Below, one piece after another: positions 6,521 through 12,823 of a stretch of 12,823 nt of DNA (positions within the stretch are counted from its first letter, which is position 1; each line of letters begins with the position of its first letter). The DNA lies in contig CAKUKL010000021.1 of assembly GCA_934662925.1 (NCBI GenBank), positions 1-12,823 on the forward strand, read 5' to 3'. Source of the stretch: an uncultured Oscillospiraceae bacterium. Its GTDB lineage: Bacteria > Bacillota > Clostridia > Oscillospirales > Oscillospiraceae. The position numbers were made by a program, and so were the translations under genes. The notes under the pieces are model-generated. The model made no database searches and was not told the origin of the DNA. It was given only the letters and a program-made list of their open reading frames with translations.

Positions 6521-8695
6521 TTACGCCTTCACGACGTCCACGGCGCGGAGATTGTCCGCCTTGCCCTGATAGCCCTTGCGGAACAGCAGGTAGAACAGCA
6601 GAACGATCAGCGCGAAGGCCACGACGGTGAAGAGGTTGAAACCGACCTCACCGGTGATGAGACCCGCGATCTGGTAGAAGGTCAGAGCCACGACATAGGC
6701 CCACAGGCACATATAGCCGATGGCGCCCCAAGTCCACTTGGCATTGTTCATCTCACGCTTGATAGCGCCCATAGCGGCAAAGCAGGGAGCACACAGCAGA
6801 TTGAAGAGCATGAAGCTGAACGCCTGAATGGCGGAGTAATTGGCCGCGATCTCGCCCCAGATCTCGTCGCCGTTCTCGGACAGCTCACCGGCATAGTGAT
6901 AGAGGATACCGAAGATGGAGACCACGTTCTCCTTGGCCACAAGGCCGCCGACGGTAGCCACGGTGGCGCGCCAGTTGCCGAAGCCCAGAGGCGTGAAGAT
7001 CCAGCACACAGCACTGCCGATCATGGCCAGAACAGAGTTGTCCTGATCCTCCACCAGACCCCAGGCGCCATTCTCAACGCCGAAGGCCTGCAGGAACCAG
7101 ATCACGATGGAAGCCAGCACGATGACGGAACCGGCACGCTTGATAAAGGACCAGCCGCGCTCCCAAGTGGCGCGCAGCACGTTGCCGGCAGAGGGCACGT
7201 GGTAGGCGGGCAGCTCCATGACGAAGGGAGCGGGATCACCGGCAAAGGCCTTGAACTTCTTCAGGATGATGCCGGACAGGATGACGGAGGCGATGCCGAT
7301 GAAGTAGGCGGAGGTGGCCACCCAAGCGGAGCCGCCGAAGATGGCGCCGGCAAACAGGCCGATGATGGGGGCCTTGGCGCCGCAGGGCATAAAGCAGGTG
7401 GTCATGATGGTCATCTTCCGGTCACGGTCCTGCTCAATGGTACGGGAAGCCATAACACCGGGCACGCCGCAGCCGGTGGCCACCAGCAGGGGGATGAAGG
7501 ACTTGCCGGACAGGCCGAATCGGCGGAAGATACGGTCCATGATGAAGGCAATACGGGACATATAGCCGATGTCCTCGAGGATAGCCAGCAGGAAGAACAG
7601 CACCAGCATCTGGGGCACAAAGCCCAGCACGGCGCCCACGCCGGCCACGATGCCGTCCTGGATCAGGCCGTAGACCCAGCCGTCCTCAGCCACATGGAGG
7701 GCGCCCAGAATGGCGTCGACCCAGCTGGGGACCCACTCGCCGAAGAGCACGTCGTTGGCCCAGTCGGTGGCGGCGGTGCCGATGGAGATCTTCCAGCCGC
7801 CCATAGCGATGGCGTACACAAGGAACATGACCACCGCGAAGATGGGCAAAGCCAGCACACGGTTGGTGACGATCCGGTCGATCTTGTCGGAGGTGGACAG
7901 GCCCTGACGGCCCTTCTTCACGCAGGAAGCGATGACCTTGGCAATCTGCTCGTAGCGCTCGTTGGTGATGATAGACTCGGCGTCGTCATCCAGCGCGGCC
8001 TCGCAGGCGGCGGTGGCCGCCTCGACCTTGCTCTTCGCGTCCGCAGTCAGGGTCAGCTTGGCGACGACCTGCTCGTCGCGCTCGAAGAGCTTGACGGCGT
8101 ACCAGCGCTCCATCCCCTTGGGGACAGCCGCTCCGACGGCCTGCTCGATGGCGGACAGCGCGCTCTCCACCTCGGAGCTGAAGGTCAGCCGACTGGCGGC
8201 AGCGCCGGCCTGAGCGGCCTTCTTGGCCTCGGCCACCAGCCTGTCAACGCCCTCGTTCTTCAGGGCGGAGACCTCGATCACCGGGCAGCCCAGAGCCTTG
8301 GCCAGCTTCCCGGCGTCGATCTTGTCGCCGTTCTTGCGGACCAGATCCATCATGTTCAGGGCGACCACGACGGGGATGCCCATTTCCATGAGCTGGGTGG
8401 TCAGGTACAGGTTGCGCTCGATATTGGTGGCGTCCACGATATTGATGATACCGTCGGGACGCTCGCCCACTAAGTACTCACGGGCCACGACCTCTTCCAG
8501 CGTATAGGGGGACAGGGAGTAGATACCGGGCAGGTCGGTAATGGTGATGTCCTTGTCCGCCTTCATGCGGCCCTCTTTCTTTTCAACGGTGACGCCGGGC
8601 CAGTTGCCCACACGCTGATTCGCGCCGGTCAACGCGTTGAACATCGTGGTCTTGCCGGAGTTGGGGTTGCCGGCAAGCGCCAATTTGATCGACAT
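6521..8695 (-). CDS. feoB: Ferrous iron transporter FeoB
   Basis: FeoB imports Fe(II) across the cytoplasmic membrane and carries an N-terminal GTPase domain. All G motifs are visible: GNPNSGKT (G1, residues 9-16), DLPG (G3, 54-57), NMMD (G4, 114-117) and SAL (G5, 143-145). NQRVGNWPGVTVE (26-38) is the FeoB switch I signature. A helical GDI-like insertion follows to about residue 270. The rest is a polytopic membrane domain in two halves, with the conserved Cys-containing GCGVPGVMASRTIEQDRDRK and FMPCGAKAPI segments that line the proposed permeation path. The length of 724 residues is normal. The start ATG (8693-8695) follows AGGAGGAAAC. Unlike some fused forms, FeoA is encoded separately, twice, just upstream. 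A private extended -10 promoter and operator appear to lie in the 85-base gap before it. Confidence 0.98.
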   Translation of the reverse strand: MSIKLALAGNPNSGKTTMFNALTGANQRVGNWPGVTVEKKEGRMKADKDITITDLPGIYSLSPYTLEEVVAREYLVGERPDGIINIVDATNIERNLYLTTQLMEMGIPVVVALNMMDLVRKNGDKIDAGKLAKALGCPVIEVSALKNEGVDRLVAEAKKAAQAGAAASRLTFSSEVESALSAIEQAVGAAVPKGMERWYAVKLFERDEQVVAKLTLTADAKSKVEAATAACEAALDDDAESIITNERYEQIAKVIASCVKKGRQGLSTSDKIDRIVTNRVLALPIFAVVMFLVYAIAMGGWKISIGTAATDWANDVLFGEWVPSWVDAILGALHVAEDGWVYGLIQDGIVAGVGAVLGFVPQMLVLFFLLAILEDIGYMSRIAFIMDRIFRRFGLSGKSFIPLLVATGCGVPGVMASRTIEQDRDRKMTIMTTCFMPCGAKAPIIGLFAGAIFGGSAWVATSAYFIGIASVILSGIILKKFKAFAGDPAPFVMELPAYHVPSAGNVLRATWERGWSFIKRAGSVIVLASIVIWFLQAFGVENGAWGLVEDQDNSVLAMIGSAVCWIFTPLGFGNWRATVATVGGLVAKENVVSIFGILYHYAGELSENGDEIWGEIAANYSAIQAFSFMLFNLLCAPCFAAMGAIKREMNNAKWTWGAIGYMCLWAYVVALTFYQIAGLITGEVGFNLFTVVAFALIVLLFYLLFRKGYQGKADNLRAVDVVKA

Positions 8696-8720
8696 TTTGA
8701 TGTTTCCTCCTCACAGCGCA

Positions 8721-8738
8721 GGTTAGCATTTCCTAACC
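8721..8738. promoter_or_regulatory. Iron-type operator before feoB
   Basis: GGTTAG (8721-8726), CATTTC, CTAACC (8733-8738) form a perfect 6-bp inverted repeat with a 6-base centre. It has the same design as the site at 9291-9308 and lies 7 bases downstream of the TATTTT box at 8746-8751. Binding by the neighbouring DtxR-family protein is inferred; the half-site GGTTAG resembles DtxR/IdeR boxes, but the classical box has a shorter centre. Confidence 0.65.
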
Positions 8739-8745
8739 GTGCTTC

Positions 8746-8754
8746 AAAATAGCA
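8746..8754 (-). promoter_or_regulatory. Possible internal feoB promoter (extended -10)
   Basis: On the minus strand TGC then TATTTT (8746-8751) reads as an extended -10 element. No -35 box is seen; that position holds CACCGG. The main support is position: the box is 7 bases from the operator, exactly as at the main feo promoter. Confidence 0.4.
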
Positions 8755-8770
8755 GGCGCCTTTCGGCGCC
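8755..8770 (-). other. Intercistronic hairpin between the second feoA gene and feoB
   Basis: GGCGCC (8755-8760), a four-base loop, GGCGCC (8765-8770) fold into a short GC stem 10 bases after the feoA stop. On the minus strand it is followed by TGCTATTTT, too few Ts for an efficient terminator. It could reduce read-through or protect the feoA message. Confidence 0.5.
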
Positions 8771-8780
8771 GGTGGTGGTG

Positions 8781-9002
8781 TCAGGCAACCTCAATGCATT
8801 CAGCGTCGCCCTTGCGGATGGACAGCTCATATCCGCGAACCGTGATCTCCACAGGGTCGCCCAGCGGCGCGACCTTCCGGACATAGATACTGGTGCCCTT
8901 GGTAATGCCCATGTCCATGATCCGGCGGCGCAGCGCGCCCTCGCCGTGGAGCTTCACCACAGTGACGGTCTCGCCCACCTTGACATCGTGCAGAGTTTTC
9001 AT
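8781..9002 (-). CDS. feoA: FeoA-family protein (second copy in operon)
   Basis: This 73-residue SH3-like protein is needed for FeoB activity, probably by contacting the FeoB cytoplasmic domain. The start is the ATG at 9000-9002 (MKTLHDVKVG), 10 bases after AGGAGG at 9013-9018; a TTG at 9026 in the same frame lies before that site and is rejected. The sequence is a classical FeoA: RRRIMDMGITKGTSIYVRK near 25-43, then APLGDPVEITVRGYELSIRK, then the DAECIEV ending. It is cytoplasmic with no membrane segment. It lies 51 bases downstream of the other feoA gene and 85 bases upstream of feoB, and resembles canonical FeoA more closely than its partner does. Confidence 0.93.
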   Translation of the reverse strand: MKTLHDVKVGETVTVVKLHGEGALRRRIMDMGITKGTSIYVRKVAPLGDPVEITVRGYELSIRKGDAECIEVA

Positions 9003-9053
9003 GACAAATCGGCCTCCTCTCCTCAAAATCAGCGGTCTTGCGAAAACGTGGGA

Positions 9054-9263
9054 TCACACCATGATCCGGCAGGCCATGCTCTTGCTCAGCGCCACACGGG
9101 TATCCTTCACATTGACGATCAGGTTCCCGTCGATCTCGCTGATGACGGACACCTTTCCGCCCTCCACGAAGCCGAGACTGTTGAGGAAGGCCCGGACCTC
9201 GTCCTTTCCGGTAATGCGCTTGATGGTGCTCTCCTGACCGTTGGTCAGCATAGTAAGCGGCAT
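9054..9263 (-). CDS. feoA: FeoA-family protein (first copy in operon)
   Basis: This 69-residue FeoA-like protein is the first gene of the iron operon. It starts at ATG 9261-9263 after GGAGGGG. The core NSLGFVEGGKVSVISEIDGN and IVNVKDTRVALSKSMACRIMV match the SH3-like FeoA fold, but it lacks the APLGDP loop of the second copy and has a longer N-terminal segment. Two unlike feoA genes before feoB are a frequent Firmicute arrangement, and the two products may have separate jobs (one for FeoB activity, one regulatory); that division is inference. Its promoter and operator lie at 9291-9345. Confidence 0.88.
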   Translation of the reverse strand: MPLTMLTNGQESTIKRITGKDEVRAFLNSLGFVEGGKVSVISEIDGNLIVNVKDTRVALSKSMACRIMV

Positions 9264-9290
9264 AATGGTAAACCCCTCCGTTCGTAAATT

Positions 9291-9308
9291 AGTTAGTCTT
9301 TTCTAACT
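9291..9308. promoter_or_regulatory. Iron-type operator at the feo transcription start
   Basis: AGTTAG (9291-9296), TCTTTT, CTAACT (9303-9308) form a perfect 6-bp inverted repeat with a 6-base centre. It begins 7 bases after the feo -10 box and so covers about +1 to +18, a standard repressor position. It is paired in design with the site at 8721-8738. The DtxR-family gene next door is the likely source of the binding protein. Confidence 0.75.
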
Positions 9309-9315
9309 TCAATGT

Positions 9316-9333
9316 AGTTTACCACTGCTAACG
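9316..9333. promoter_or_regulatory. Possible degenerate third operator over the feo -10 box
   Basis: AGTTTA, CCACTG, CTAACG has the same 6-6-6 layout but only four symmetric positions. It starts 25 bases from the start of the strong site and includes the -10 box itself. It may be a low-affinity site or chance. Confidence 0.3.
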
Positions 9334-9345
9334 CAGGCTTGTCAA
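9316..9345 (-). promoter_or_regulatory. Main promoter of the feo operon
   Basis: On the minus strand TTGACA (9340-9345, perfect -35) and TAAACT (9316-9321, -10) are 18 bases apart. Transcription should begin near 9309, at the edge of the operator. Confidence 0.75.
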
Positions 9346-9369
9346 GGCCTCCGGGCGAAATTTTGAGGA

Positions 9370-9398
9370 TTGTCAGAATAGCGAATCCATGCTATAAT
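9370..9398 (+). promoter_or_regulatory. Promoter of the DtxR-family gene
   Basis: TTGTCA (9370-9375) and a perfect TATAAT (9393-9398) are 17 bases apart. The start should fall near 9405, leaving a leader of only about 10 bases before the ATG at 9415. No copy of the feo-type operator overlaps it, so there is no sign of autoregulation through that motif. Confidence 0.75.
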
Positions 9399-9414
9399 CT
9401 GGTTGGGTGATTTT

Positions 9415-9780
9415 ATGCATATCCATGAATCTGCGGAAAACTATCTGGAGGCCATTCTGGCCCTCAGTGAAAAGGGCGCCGTCCGCTCCATCGACGTGGC
9501 CCAGTATCTCTCCTTCTCCAAGCCCAGCGTCAGCCGGGCCATGAGCCTGCTGCGGGAAAACGGCTACGTCATCATGGACGAGGACGGCTTCCTCACCCTC
9601 ACCGAGAGCGGCATGGAGATCGCCGAACGCATTTACGAGCGGCACCGTCTGCTGACCAAGTGGCTGACCCATCTGGGGGTGGACCCAGACGTGGCCGCCG
9701 AGGACGCCTGCCGGATCGAGCACGACCTGAGCGTAGAGAGCTTCGACGCCATCAAGAAGTTCATCCTGGAGCACAGCTGA
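9415..9780 (+). CDS. DtxR/MntR-family metal-dependent transcriptional regulator, short form
   Basis: This 121-residue protein is divergent from, and probably controls, the feo operon. Residues about 5-60 form the winged helix-turn-helix (SIDVAQYLSFSKPSVSRAMSLL), and about 65-121 the dimerisation and metal domain. There is no C-terminal SH3-like domain, so it has the compact MntR form. Aligned by eye to the family, the metal ligands are E12, H77, C99, E102 and H103 in ACRIEHDLS. Cys at 99 is the residue found in iron-sensing DtxR/IdeR, where MntR has Glu, which favours Fe(II). The position equal to DtxR Met10 or MntR Asp8 is Asn9, and the DtxR ancillary-site residues Glu83 and His98 are Thr and Ala. 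ATG 9415 is preferred to an in-frame TTG at 9403, which would precede the mapped transcript start; the only ribosome binding hint is GGGTGA. Confidence 0.9.
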   Translation: MHIHESAENYLEAILALSEKGAVRSIDVAQYLSFSKPSVSRAMSLLRENGYVIMDEDGFLTLTESGMEIAERIYERHRLLTKWLTHLGVDPDVAAEDACRIEHDLSVESFDAIKKFILEHS

Positions 9781-9800
9781 GAAAAGAAGTTATTTTGCAG

Positions 9801-9834
9801 AAAAAAGCCGCCGGACATGTGTCCGGCGGCTTTT
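9801..9834. terminator. Bidirectional terminator between the DtxR-family gene and the asparaginase gene
   Basis: GCCGCCGGACA (9807-9817) pairs perfectly with TGTCCGGCGGC (9820-9830). On the plus side TTTT follows; on the minus side the A-run at 9801-9806 gives T6. It lies 26 bases after the regulator stop and 31 bases after the asparaginase stop, so it serves both convergent genes. Confidence 0.85.
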
Positions 9835-9861
9835 CATGCTTTTTGCCCTCTTTTGCGGCGT

Positions 9862-10857
9862 TCACCGTTCCGTCCGCTCCCCGGCAAGGCTCCGGGAGAA
9901 CAGCGAGCGGACCTCCGCCGGGTCGTCCGTCTGGCCCAGCGCCCACATGAGCTTGGTCACCGCGCCCTCTGTGGTCATGTCGTAGCCCTGAATGACTCCC
10001 TGAGCCAGCGCCTTCTGCCCCGCCTGATAAAGGGTGAAGTCGCTGCTCTCATACAGGCACTGGCTGCACACCACCACCGCCATGCCCGCCTGAGCGGCGG
10101 CGTGGAGCTTTTCAATGAGGTTCCGGCGGATGAAGTGCAGGCCGCCCGCGCCGAAGGCCTCGATGACCACCCCGCGGTAGTGCATCCGCAGGAGCATATC
10201 GAAGATCTCCGGGTTCAGCCCGGGGGTGAGTTTGATGAGAAACACGTCCTCGCACAGCCTGTCCCGCAGAACGCAGGGGCCGTCGTACCGGGGGATGGCC
10301 TCGTCCCGGACGGTGAGTCCGGAGCCGGACACCGTGGCCGCCAGCGGCCAGTTCACGCTGTCGAAGGCCCCGAAATCTGTGGTGTGGGTCTTGACCGCCC
10401 GGCAGCCCAGCATGACCTTCCGGTTGAAGGCCAGAAACACCCCCGGGCGGCCGCTGGCCGCCATGGCGAAGGCGGTGCGCAGGTTGTCGATGCCGTCGGT
10501 GAGGGGGTGCTCGATGGGCAGCTGCGCCCCGGTGAGCACCACGGGAATGGGGATGCCCAGCACCATGTAGCTGAGCACCGACGCGGTGTAGGCCATGGTG
10601 TCCGTGCCGTGGGAGATGACGATGCCGTCGAAGTCGTTCCGGGCGTCGTAAACATGGCGGGCGATGAGCCGCCACTCCTCCGGCTGGATGTTGGAGGAGT
10701 CCAGCCGCATGATGTCCCGCACCGTCAGGTCGTAGCTGTCCGCGAGGCCGCCCAGATAGTGGGCCAGCATGGTGCCGTCAAGGCCGGGGGCAAGGCCCTC
10801 GTCTGTCTCCCGGGAGGCGATGGTCCCGCCGGTGGTCAGCAGCAAAATTCGTTTCAT
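9862..10857 (-). CDS. ansA: Type I L-asparaginase (cytoplasmic)
   Basis: The enzyme hydrolyses L-asparagine to aspartate and ammonia. The 331-residue product has no signal peptide, which with its sequence style points to the cytoplasmic type I group (E. coli AnsA is 338 residues). The first active-site motif is TGGTIAS at residues 9-15, with T12 as the nucleophile. The second is SHGTDTMAYTA, with T85 and D86. DSSN (53-56) is the substrate-binding loop. The start is ATG 10855-10857 (MKRILLLTTGGT), 9 bases after AAAGGGG (10867-10873); the frame is open further upstream, but that part is unlike the family and overlaps the leader. It is a single-gene unit with a strong promoter at 10926-10954 and a terminator at 9801-9834. 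Some type I homologues act in tRNA-dependent amidation or as glutaminases, but no gatABC genes lie nearby. Confidence 0.93.
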   Translation of the reverse strand: MKRILLLTTGGTIASRETDEGLAPGLDGTMLAHYLGGLADSYDLTVRDIMRLDSSNIQPEEWRLIARHVYDARNDFDGIVISHGTDTMAYTASVLSYMVLGIPIPVVLTGAQLPIEHPLTDGIDNLRTAFAMAASGRPGVFLAFNRKVMLGCRAVKTHTTDFGAFDSVNWPLAATVSGSGLTVRDEAIPRYDGPCVLRDRLCEDVFLIKLTPGLNPEIFDMLLRMHYRGVVIEAFGAGGLHFIRRNLIEKLHAAAQAGMAVVVCSQCLYESSDFTLYQAGQKALAQGVIQGYDMTTEGAVTKLMWALGQTDDPAEVRSLFSRSLAGERTER

Positions 10858-10902
10858 CGGGCAATTCCCCTTTGGAGTGTCGTTTTTTGTCGTTCGCTTC
10901 GC

Positions 10903-10919
10903 GGGCGGACAGGCCGCCC
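10903..10919 (-). other. Hairpin at the 5' end of the asparaginase leader
   Basis: GGGCGG (10903-10908) and CCGCCC (10914-10919) form a 6-bp GC stem with a five-base loop. It lies at the very start of the predicted transcript, where such stems often stabilise mRNA. There is no T-run, so attenuation is not suggested. Confidence 0.4.
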
Positions 10920-10925
10920 TGCGGC

Positions 10926-10954
10926 ATTGTATCACGATGACGCCCGGAGGTCAA
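10926..10954 (-). promoter_or_regulatory. Promoter of the asparaginase gene
   Basis: On the minus strand TTGACC (10949-10954) and TACAAT (10926-10931) are 17 bases apart. Transcription should start near 10919, giving a leader of about 62 bases. Confidence 0.8.
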
Positions 10955-10997
10955 CTTGCCGCCGGAAAAGTCTGCGGGGGTCGGGGCGGTCAGACGC

Positions 10998-11033
10998 AAA
11001 AAGGCCCCGCCGGACAAAATGTCCGGCGGGGCC
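10998..11033 (-). terminator. Intrinsic terminator downstream of gdhA
   Basis: GGCCCCGCCGGACA (11003-11016), AAA, TGTCCGGCGGGGCC (11020-11033) make a perfect 14-bp stem, followed on the minus strand by TTTTT (10998-11002). It lies 150 bases after the gdhA stop, an unusually long 3' untranslated stretch, and directly upstream of the asparaginase promoter. Its inner arms match those of the terminator at 9801-9834. Confidence 0.85.
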
Positions 11034-11070
11034 CGTGATTTTCGGACTGCGGCATTGTCACGCTTGGATC

Positions 11071-11173
11071 GGGCGCATAGACGGGTCGCTTTCGCTCCGA
11101 TTCGGGCTGGTCTGCGGGCCGCTGCGCGGCCCTCCGCTCGCCCTCACTCCGTTCCAAGCTCCCCTATGCGCCT
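11071..11173. repeat. Structured intergenic element, REP-like, within the gdhA 3' region
   Basis: The outer arms GGCGCATAG (11072-11080) and CTATGCGCC (11164-11172) are perfect 9-bp inverted copies enclosing 83 bases. Inside is a second stem, GGGCCGC (11116-11122), TGC, GCGGCCC (11126-11132). The enclosed DNA is built of simple runs such as TCGCTTTCGCTCCG and CTCCGCTCGCCCTCACTCCG, unlike the flanking coding DNA. No open frame here looks real. It could be a dispersed REP-like repeat or a structured 3' RNA; with one copy in view I cannot tell which. Confidence 0.5.
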
Positions 11174-11183
11174 ATCCTCGCGC

Positions 11184-12566
<1,383 letters not shown>

Positions 12567-12582
12567 TTAATATGATGCAGTA

Positions 12583-12611
12583 ATTTTACAACGGCCATGC
12601 ACGCTTTGCAA
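12583..12611 (-). promoter_or_regulatory. Promoter of gdhA
   Basis: On the minus strand TTGCAA (12606-12611) and TAAAAT (12583-12588) are 17 bases apart. Transcription should begin near 12576, giving a leader of about 46 bases. The -35 box differs from consensus by two bases, which leaves room for an activator at the repeats just upstream. Confidence 0.65.
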
Positions 12612-12735
12612 GAGGGAATTTGAAAAATTGCAGAAAAATCTGTTTTGCCGCAAAAATCCGGGGACAGTTGCAGGAAATCCGGCGTTTTGACCGGAGCCGC
12701 GCTGCAAAAATGACAGAAAGTCCCGCAAAAAAGGG
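12608..12735. repeat. Array of GCA/A-tract motifs upstream of gdhA
   Basis: Copies of GCARRAAAT-like sequence begin at 12608, 12630, 12650, 12670, 12704 and 12725. Examples are GCAGAAAAATC, GCAAAAATCC, GCAGGAAATCC and GCAAAAATGAC. Steps are 22, 20, 20, 34 and 21 bases, mostly about two helical turns. They lie beyond the -35 box with no coding sequence. Repeated regulator sites or phased A-tract bending are both possible. Confidence 0.45.
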
Positions 12736-12762
12736 AAACGCCCGGGCCTTGCGGCCCGGGCG
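12726..12762 (-). terminator. Leftward hairpin with T-run upstream of gdhA
   Basis: CGCCCGGGCC (12739-12748), a four-base loop, GGCCCGGGCG (12753-12762) form a perfect 10-bp stem. On the minus strand it is followed by TTTCCCTTTTTTGC, so it would stop leftward transcription, although the T-run begins a few bases away from the stem. On the plus side there is no T-run. Confidence 0.55.
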
Positions 12763-12802
12763 ATGGGTATTCCCTGGTTCGGAACATGGGAGGAAGGAGA
12801 TT

Positions 12803-12823
12803 ATGGTGTGGTTAGTGTTGGCT
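12803..12823 (+). CDS. Start of an unidentified gene, cut by right edge
   Basis: ATG at 12803 is preceded by GGAGG (12789-12793) at 9 bases and by a second AAGGAG closer in. Only seven codons are visible (MVWLVLA), a hydrophobic beginning that could be a membrane segment or signal peptide. No function can be given. The evidence is the ribosome binding site alone; no clear plus-strand promoter is seen, the best being TTGACC at 12687-12692 with a poor -10 box. Confidence 0.45.

Noticed and set aside
6413..8473. A 686-codon open frame on the plus strand opposite feoB, and a similar 539-codon frame at 10956-12575 opposite gdhA
   Set aside because: Both lie antisense to well-supported genes, have His/Gly/Asp/Val-rich low-complexity translations and no family motifs. 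Long empty antisense frames are expected in GC-rich coding DNA.
9367..9388. GGATT-N12-AATCC overlapping the DtxR-family gene promoter, considered as an autoregulatory operator
   Set aside because: The arms are only five bases, the centre is long, and the motif does not resemble the feo operators.
12810..12823. GGTTAG-N6-CT at the right edge, which could be the start of a third feo-type operator
   Set aside because: Only two bases of the second arm are inside the window, and the stretch falls within the apparent first codons of the gene at 12803. It cannot be judged.

Overview
The window is ordinary chromosomal DNA from a GC-rich member of the Clostridia. The gene content (feoA-feoA-feoB with a Cys-rich partner, xpaC-telA, a type I asparaginase, a hexameric glutamate dehydrogenase, and AGGAGG-type ribosome binding sites almost everywhere) fits a gut Oscillospiraceae-type Firmicute. 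That placement is an inference; there is no rRNA or marker gene to settle it. No phage, transposase, CRISPR array, tRNA or rRNA is visible.

Layout, left to right. At 1-1687 (minus) lies an xpaC-telA operon, with telA running off the left edge. At 1688-1890 two face-away promoters serve xpaC (minus) and a threonine dehydratase (plus, 1891-3111). A cluster of GC-rich hairpins follows. Then come ribulose-phosphate 3-epimerase (3373-4017), recR (4069-4671) and a TetR-type regulator (4731-5432), all plus. A bidirectional terminator separates these from a minus-strand GH25 lysozyme-like lipoprotein (5482-6282). From 9263 down to 6379 (minus) runs the ferrous iron operon: feoA, a second feoA, feoB and a 45-residue Cys-rich membrane peptide, closed by a terminator at 6320-6355. 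A divergent DtxR-family regulator (9415-9780, plus) sits next to it. Then follow a type I L-asparaginase (10857-9862, minus) and NADP-type glutamate dehydrogenase (12530-11184, minus). A probable new gene starts at 12803 (plus) and leaves the window after seven codons.

How the genes work together. The clearest regulated unit is iron uptake. Two operators of the same design (RGTTAG, six bases, CTAACY) each lie exactly seven bases downstream of a -10 box, one before the first feoA and one before feoB. The adjacent DtxR-family protein, whose metal site keeps the Cys-Glu-His set of iron-sensing members, is the obvious candidate to bind them. Asparaginase, threonine dehydratase and glutamate dehydrogenase all release or fix ammonia, but each has its own promoter and they do not form an operon.

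I found no convincing new multi-gene system. The observations most worth a second look are non-coding: the paired feo operators, a dyad inside the xpaC promoter, helically spaced GCA/A-tract repeats upstream of gdhA, a long structured element between gdhA and its terminator, and two terminators with identical arms around the asparaginase gene.
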